Positions 8,446 to 12,737 of a stretch of DNA of 12,737 nt are shown piece by piece (within the stretch, counting starts at the first letter, position 1; each line of letters opens with the position of its first letter). Below the pieces are notes generated by a model. That model made no database searches, was not told where the DNA came from, and saw nothing but the letters and a program-made list of their open reading frames with translations. The DNA is taken from contig JAGCCY010000282.1 in the NCBI GenBank assembly GCA_017651385.1, positions 1-12,737 on the forward strand. Reading direction: 5' to 3'. The translations under genes and the position numbers were made by a program. The stretch comes from Lachnospiraceae bacterium (GTDB taxonomy: Bacteria; Bacillota; Clostridia; Lachnospirales; Lachnospiraceae).

Positions 8446-8451
8446 AGGAGG
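8446..8451 (+). promoter_or_regulatory. Ribosome binding site fixing the GTG start of the MoxR gene
   Basis: A perfect AGGAGG stands 8 bases before GTG 8460. It supports that GTG over the in-frame GTG at 8364, which lies inside the structured spacer. Confidence 0.85.
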
Positions 8452-8459
8452 TTTTTAAA

Positions 8460-9449
8460 GTGATAGTAAAATCAACGATTACCGATGAAGAACTTAAAAG
8501 AGCCAAGGATATATCGGATAAGATCCTTAACTACTATAACAGCAAGGTTGTGGGCCAGCCGTTTTTGGGTGCGGCTATCCTGGTCGCAATGATGAATAAC
8601 GGACACATCCTGCTTGAATCCGTTCCCGGTCTTGCTAAGACAACGGCCGCAAAGGTCATGACCGATGCCGTACACGGTTCGTTTTCACGTATCCAGTGTA
8701 CGCCCGACCTTATCCCGAGTGATATCGTCGGTACACAGATATTCAATATGGCCACCAACAGTTTCGAGACAAAGATCGGTCCCGTTTTTGCAAACTTTGT
8801 GCTCCTTGACGAGATCAACAGATCTTCCGCAAAGACACAGAGTGCCATGCTTGAGGCAATGGCCGAGCATGAGGTTACGATCGGCGGCGAGATCTATAAG
8901 ATGCCCGATGTTTTCGTGGTGATCGCAACCCAGAACCCCATCGAGCAGGAAGGTACATACGAACTTGCCGAAGCGCAGATGGACAGATTCTTATTAAAGG
9001 TAGAGTTAAACTATCCCGATCCGGCTTCGGAAGTTGAGATATTAAACAGGATAGAGGCCGACGTATTCTCAAAGAGAGAAGCGGTCTGCGACTTAAACGA
9101 CATCCTTTTCCTCCAGGAAGCTTCAAGGAAAGTATATTTGGATCCTGCGGTAAAGCAGTATATCGTTGACATCGTACAGGCTTCGCGTAACACAAAGCAG
9201 CTCATCCATCCCAATCTTTCACAGTATGTGACAATGGGAGCAAGTACCCGTGCAGCGATCACATTTATGGCAGTTTCAAAGTCGATCGCACTTTTGAACG
9301 GACGTAACTATGTAACACCCGATGATGTGCGTGCTATGCGTTATGAAGTACTCCGTCACAGGATAATGCTCAATTTTGCCGCTGTAGCCGACGGAGTTCA
9401 GGAAGAAACTATCATCGACGCTATCATAGGAGCTGTAAGAACACCATGA
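8460..9449 (+). CDS. MoxR family AAA+ ATPase
   Basis: A 329-residue MoxR-type AAA+ ATPase (AAA_3 domain plus C-terminal lid). MoxR proteins are thought to act as chaperone-like ATPases that remodel or mature partner complexes, usually with VWA-domain proteins encoded next to them. The Walker A motif ESVPGLAKTT has K60 and T61, and Walker B VLLDEINR has D117 and E118. Sensor 1 and the arginine-finger region read ATQNPIEQEGTYELAEAQMDRF, and GASTRAA matches the sensor 2 region. All ATPase residues are present. Translation starts at GTG 8460. The frame is open back to 8364, but that part is low-complexity (RRLKALSRAAASRQA) and encoded by the hairpin spacer. The stop overlaps the start of the DUF58 gene by 4 bases (ATGA), so translation is coupled. 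It is the first gene of a MoxR/Bat-like operon. Confidence 0.95.
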   Translation: MIVKSTITDEELKRAKDISDKILNYYNSKVVGQPFLGAAILVAMMNNGHILLESVPGLAKTTAAKVMTDAVHGSFSRIQCTPDLIPSDIVGTQIFNMATNSFETKIGPVFANFVLLDEINRSSAKTQSAMLEAMAEHEVTIGGEIYKMPDVFVVIATQNPIEQEGTYELAEAQMDRFLLKVELNYPDPASEVEILNRIEADVFSKREAVCDLNDILFLQEASRKVYLDPAVKQYIVDIVQASRNTKQLIHPNLSQYVTMGASTRAAITFMAVSKSIALLNGRNYVTPDDVRAMRYEVLRHRIMLNFAAVADGVQEETIIDAIIGAVRTP

Positions 9450-10333
9450 GAATGAGATATATATCGCGTATCCAGGCGAATCTCAAACGATATCAGATCA
9501 TTTATTCACGTAAAGCCACGGCCAATGTTTTAGACGGTTCATATAAGTCGGTATTTAAAGGCCGAAGCATGAACTTCGACGAATTGAGAGAGTACGTGCC
9601 CGGCGATGAGATAAAAGACATGGACTGGAAAGCCAGTGCCAGAAACCGAAAGCTTTACGTAAGAGAATATGTTGCCGAGAAAAAGCACAACGTTATGTTT
9701 GTGCTTGATACGAATGCCAGAATGCTGGGTGACTCGGAAAGACTTGAGGAAAAGCGTGAGCTTGCCATCATGAGTGCGGGCACGCTTGCTTTCTATGTCG
9801 ATAAGAACGGTGATTTTGTGGGCGCCATATACGGAACCTTCAACTCTATCAATCATTTCCCGCTTAAAACAGGGCTCGGAAACATAGAGACCATACTCGA
9901 AAACTATCATAACGAGGTTGTGCCCGGAAATAACTCCGATATCAACAACACCCTCGACTATATAGTAAGAAATTTCAGGCGCAAGACCATCCTTATCATA
10001 GTGACCGACCTTGAAGGCGTTTTAAGGATATCGGACGTCAATATCAAAAGACTTCTGGTCGCACACGATGTTCTGGTGGTAAACGTAAGCGATGCCGATA
10101 TTGCCTACAACAAAATGTACAATATCGGTGAAGGAACATATATGCCCGATTTCTTCTTAAAAGATAAAAAACTTGTGGCAAAGGCAAAAGAAAACAAGTT
10201 AAATGCCATGAATGCCATGCATGAAAAGCTTAAGAAGTTCGGCATCCCTTATGTAACGATAGACGATTTTAACGAGATCGAGCGCGAGCTCATGACACTT
10301 TTAAGTTCTCACAGAGGCGGAGGAAAGCAGTAA
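9446..10333 (+). CDS. DUF58 domain protein (MoxR partner)
   Basis: A 295-residue DUF58 protein. The family signature is clear: FKGRSMNFDELREYVPGDE (about 38-56), then DMDWKASARNRKLYVREYV and a VWA-like strand ending FVLDTNARM. DUF58 proteins are distant VWA-type folds that almost always sit next to moxR; a role in assembling the MoxR-VWA system is inferred in the literature. The metal-site position reads DTNARM (88-93) rather than DxSxS, so metal binding may be lost. No membrane segment is seen, so it should be cytoplasmic or membrane-associated through partners. It starts with ATG 9446 within the MoxR gene stop (ATGA overlap). A second in-frame ATG at 9452 is possible. Confidence 0.92.
   Translation: MRMRYISRIQANLKRYQIIYSRKATANVLDGSYKSVFKGRSMNFDELREYVPGDEIKDMDWKASARNRKLYVREYVAEKKHNVMFVLDTNARMLGDSERLEEKRELAIMSAGTLAFYVDKNGDFVGAIYGTFNSINHFPLKTGLGNIETILENYHNEVVPGNNSDINNTLDYIVRNFRRKTILIIVTDLEGVLRISDVNIKRLLVAHDVLVVNVSDADIAYNKMYNIGEGTYMPDFFLKDKKLVAKAKENKLNAMNAMHEKLKKFGIPYVTIDDFNEIERELMTLLSSHRGGGKQ
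10319..10324 (+). promoter_or_regulatory. Ribosome binding site fixing a TTG start
   Basis: GGAGGA, located inside the end of the DUF58 gene, stands 9 bases before TTG 10334. The next in-frame ATG (10367) would cut into the residues just before the membrane helix and has no such site. Confidence 0.65.
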
Positions 10334-10816
10334 TTGGATTCGGTTATAAATGTTCAGGAACCTTTTATGTATCATATATGGCCCATTATCGTAGTGCTTA
10401 TTCTGCTTACGGTACTCGGGATAATCATCTTGGCGGGTTATTACAGAAAGAAGACAAAGCCTGTACAGACTGTTGAAAAGCCTGTCGAGCGAAAGTTCTA
10501 TACGATGCAGGAAAGGTCGGCACTTAAAAACAAATACCTCGGGTTACTCACCGCACTTGAGGCACGCTTTAGAAACGGTGAGATCGAACGCCGTCCGGCA
10601 TATCAGGAACTGAGTGCTTTGGTGAGAAGTTTTCTTAAGGAAATATCCGGAGTGGATGTTACAAACTGTACGCTCGAACAGATAAAGGAAATGCATGTAC
10701 CCGTGATCACTCCGCTCATCGCCAACTATTACGAGCCCGAATTTGCGCTCGAAACGGACGACGATCTTTTGGATTCGATAATTAATGCAAAGAGGATAAT
10801 AGAAAGATGGAATTAA
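10334..10816 (+). CDS. Small single-pass membrane protein of the MoxR/Bat-like operon
   Basis: A 160-residue protein I cannot assign with confidence. It starts with TTG directly after the DUF58 stop, supported by GGAGGA 9 bases upstream. One membrane helix spans about residues 16-38 (IWPIIVVLILLTVLGIIILA), followed by the basic YYRKKTK, so the remaining ~120 residues should lie in the cytoplasm. That part is helical: ALKNKYLGLLTALEARFRNG, then YQELSALVRSFLKEISGVD and a C-terminal helix. Its place between DUF58 and VWA genes, its size and its topology match the DUF4381-type proteins of other Bat operons, which are thought to link MoxR/DUF58 to the membrane VWA proteins. I infer a similar adaptor role without clear sequence proof. 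Its last 10 bases overlap the start of the VWA gene. Confidence 0.8.
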   Translation: MDSVINVQEPFMYHIWPIIVVLILLTVLGIIILAGYYRKKTKPVQTVEKPVERKFYTMQERSALKNKYLGLLTALEARFRNGEIERRPAYQELSALVRSFLKEISGVDVTNCTLEQIKEMHVPVITPLIANYYEPEFALETDDDLLDSIINAKRIIERWN

Positions 10817-11832
10817 AATATCGCTTTGTATTGTATATAGGTTTTGCCGCAGCTGTTTTGATAAGCATTCTTTTGCTCATTAAGAAAAAGAAGCAGACAA
10901 AATACGCCGACGGCGTAAAGCTTGCCAACACCTATGTACTCGATAAAGATGATTATTATCTTGCAAAAATTAAATTATATAAGGCTTTTTCGGTGGGAAT
11001 GGCCCTTTCGCTCATTGTGTCGATCCTTTGCACTACGATCCTGTGCGCAAGACCTTATGAGCGAAAGAAGATAGTCGAAGACAAATACTGCAGGGACATT
11101 ATCTTATGCCTTGACGTATCGACTTCCGTCGATGAGCTTAATGCAAAACTCATGGGTGAGCTCATCGATATGGTGGGCAGCCTTGAAAAAGAACGCTTCG
11201 GCATCGTGATCTTCAACACTTCGCCGGTCCTGCTGACCCCTCTTACCGATGATTACGAGTATATACAGGAGACTCTCGGAAACATCGAAAAGGCTATGAA
11301 GAACCGGGTTAAGATGTATAATTCGTTCTTTTACCCCGATGACTGGTATTACTGGGAAAGCTATATCTCAGACGGTACCCTTGTGGGTAACGAAGAGCGC
11401 GGAAGCTCGCTCATAGGTGACGGCCTTGCGGCAACGGTCAACAATTTCTCGTCGGTCGATGAAGACAGGACGAAGATAGTCATCTTTACAACCGATAACG
11501 ATCCTTACGGTAAAGAGATAGTACCGCTTAAAACAGCTGCGGAAATATGTAAGCAGCGAGGTATCACGGTTTACGGTATCGGCACAAAGGAAATGACCAG
11601 TCACAACATGAAAGCGATGAAGAACGCGATGGAAGTGACCGGCGGCGAATTCTTCCTTGAAGAAGAATCCGGAACCTTTGACGCGATAGTGAAGAGGATC
11701 GAAAGCCACAGCGAGAGCCTTGTGCCCGGCGATACTTACTATGTGGATCTGGACAGACCGCGCGGAATGTATATCTTAACGCTTATCTCGGTCATTTGTG
11801 TATTTTTGTTTGCAAGGCTTTTAAGGGAGTAA
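10807..11832 (+). CDS. Membrane-anchored VWA domain protein, BatA-like
   Basis: A 341-residue protein with the BatA layout: two N-terminal membrane helices (about 7-25 and 58-82), a von Willebrand factor A domain (about 95-310) and a C-terminal helix (about 318-338). The first metal-site motif is intact, DVSTS at 103-107, after the IILCLD strand. PLTDD and the IVIFTTDND strand supply the likely remaining metal-site residues. MIDAS sites bind a divalent metal and usually contact an acidic residue of a partner protein. Topology suggests that the VWA domain faces outside the membrane, as proposed for BatA. Its ATG overlaps the previous gene by 10 bases, which implies coupling. In Bacteroides and Francisella, such genes support aerotolerance or stress survival; the role in this organism is unknown. 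The next VWA gene starts 13 bases later. Confidence 0.9.
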   Translation: MELKYRFVLYIGFAAAVLISILLLIKKKKQTKYADGVKLANTYVLDKDDYYLAKIKLYKAFSVGMALSLIVSILCTTILCARPYERKKIVEDKYCRDIILCLDVSTSVDELNAKLMGELIDMVGSLEKERFGIVIFNTSPVLLTPLTDDYEYIQETLGNIEKAMKNRVKMYNSFFYPDDWYYWESYISDGTLVGNEERGSSLIGDGLAATVNNFSSVDEDRTKIVIFTTDNDPYGKEIVPLKTAAEICKQRGITVYGIGTKEMTSHNMKAMKNAMEVTGGEFFLEEESGTFDAIVKRIESHSESLVPGDTYYVDLDRPRGMYILTLISVICVFLFARLLRE

Positions 11833-11845
11833 CGGAGCTTAATAT

Positions 11846-12737
11846 ATGACGATAAATCCAATATTACCCATATGGCTGATGTCAATTATCTGCGTCGGAC
11901 TGTTATTTCTCAAACGAAAAGGAGTCTGGGGGTTTATAAGGCAGATAATCATCGTCATACTGATATTTTTGATCAATTTAAGAATAATGATACCCGGTGA
12001 AGTCGAAAACGTCGGAAAGCAGGAGCGCGATCTCTATGTGCTTTTCGTGGTGGACGATACGATAAGCATGGTTGCCCAAGATTATAACGGCAGCGAAGAG
12101 CGTCTTACCGGGGTAAAAGAAACTGTCTGCCATATAGCGGATGAGCTTGAGGGAGCGAAGTTCGGAATGATATCCTTCCATAACACCGCAAGCAGGCTTG
12201 CCCCTTTTACCGACAATACGGACCACATAAAGAACGTTGTGAACTCGATCTATCCTATAGGCGAGATATATGCTCACGGAAGTTCATTAAATGTTCCGCA
12301 TGATACGATGCTGACCGAACTTAATATGGCTTACCAGAAAGCGGACGGAGCCATAGTCGTATTCTTTATCAGCGACGGTGAGATCACAAACGACGAAAAG
12401 CTTCGCGACTTCTCGGATCTTAAGAAATACATTAACGGCGGAGCGGTGCTGGGCTTCGGTACCACACAGGGCGGAAACATGTATCTTAAAGAATACTATG
12501 AAGATGAACCCAAGCTTATCGAGGATCCCACGGTCTATCCGTATGCTCCGGCAGTTTCAAAGATCGATGAGTATAACCTTAACGCTATTTCGAAGGCTCT
12601 CGGAATTGATTACATACATGTCACCAAGCCTTCGGATGTCGACAATGAGATTGAAGCCGTTAAAAGGATCGCTGAAAGTTCTTTTGCCGAGTTTGACGAC
12701 GATCGTAAAAAGATCGTAAACGGTGCAACGGATATAT
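11846..12737 (+). CDS. Second membrane-anchored VWA domain protein, BatB-like (3' end outside window)
   Basis: The frame from ATG 11846 stays open to the end of the window (297 codons), so the protein is truncated here only by the window edge. GGAG at 11834-11837 stands 8 bases before the start. Two N-terminal hydrophobic segments (about 6-22 and 30-48) precede a VWA domain. The first metal-site motif reads DDTIS (70-74) instead of DxSxS, with Thr in place of the first Ser. Then come GSSLNVP in the place of the usual Gly-Thr loop and FISDGEIT with D177. The substitutions are mild, and metal binding may be kept. As the second VWA gene in tandem it corresponds in position to batB. Tandem VWA proteins are thought to form complexes. 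No TPR domain, typical of some BatB/BatC proteins, is visible in the part available. Confidence 0.87.
   Translation, partial: MTINPILPIWLMSIICVGLLFLKRKGVWGFIRQIIIVILIFLINLRIMIPGEVENVGKQERDLYVLFVVDDTISMVAQDYNGSEERLTGVKETVCHIADELEGAKFGMISFHNTASRLAPFTDNTDHIKNVVNSIYPIGEIYAHGSSLNVPHDTMLTELNMAYQKADGAIVVFFISDGEITNDEKLRDFSDLKKYINGGAVLGFGTTQGGNMYLKEYYEDEPKLIEDPTVYPYAPAVSKIDEYNLNAISKALGIDYIHVTKPSDVDNEIEAVKRIAESSFAEFDDDRKKIVNGATDI

Noticed and set aside
8364..8459. In-frame GTG 8364 as the start of the MoxR gene
   Set aside because: The extra 32 residues are encoded by the hairpin spacer, are Arg/Ala-rich and unlike the family, and no ribosome binding site precedes them. GTG 8460 has a perfect AGGAGG.

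Overview
The window looks like chromosomal DNA of an anaerobic Clostridia-type Firmicute, most likely Lachnospiraceae (Butyrivibrio/Roseburia-like). I infer this from the protein families, the moderately AT-rich composition, strong AGGAGG-type ribosome binding sites, TTGACA promoters, and the use of a stand-alone AICAR transformylase plus a PurO-type IMP cyclohydrolase instead of fused PurH. All recognised genes lie on the + strand. I see no mobile element, CRISPR array, tRNA or rRNA, and no gene-free stretch over 300 bases.

Layout. (1) 1-240: C-terminal end of a small uncharacterised protein. (2) 241-1923: a sigma-A promoter, a ~120-nt leader holding an apparent intrinsic terminator, guaB (IMP dehydrogenase), and a strong hairpin after it. 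(3) 2006-5568: a promoter, a large soluble GAF/PAS-like-GGDEF-EAL cyclic-di-GMP protein, and a DUF2225 zinc-ribbon protein 21 bases after it. (4) 5595-8356: a promoter, a ZTP (pfl) riboswitch with its terminator, then purO, a stand-alone AICAR formyltransferase and trmO in one tight transcription unit. (5) 8357-8459: a GC-rich spacer with mutually exclusive hairpins. (6) 8460-12737: a MoxR ATPase, a DUF58 protein, a small single-pass membrane protein, a VWA membrane protein, and a second VWA membrane protein cut by the window end. This is the arrangement of the MoxR/Bat ('Bacteroides aerotolerance'-like) operons.

How the genes work together. The purine theme runs through the first two thirds. 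The ZTP riboswitch senses ZMP/ZTP, which build up when 10-formyl-tetrahydrofolate is short, and it sits in front of the enzyme that consumes ZMP (AICAR) with that cofactor. PurO closes the ring to IMP, and GuaB commits IMP to guanine nucleotides; GTP is also the substrate of the GGDEF domain encoded between them. The last third is a separate module: a MoxR AAA+ ATPase with membrane-anchored VWA partners, thought in other bacteria to act in cell-envelope integrity, stress tolerance or complex maturation. Its target here is unknown.

Most noteworthy for follow-up are the guaB leader (candidate attenuator), the 8372-8435 switch-like spacer before moxR, and the variant metal-site residues across the Bat-like operon.
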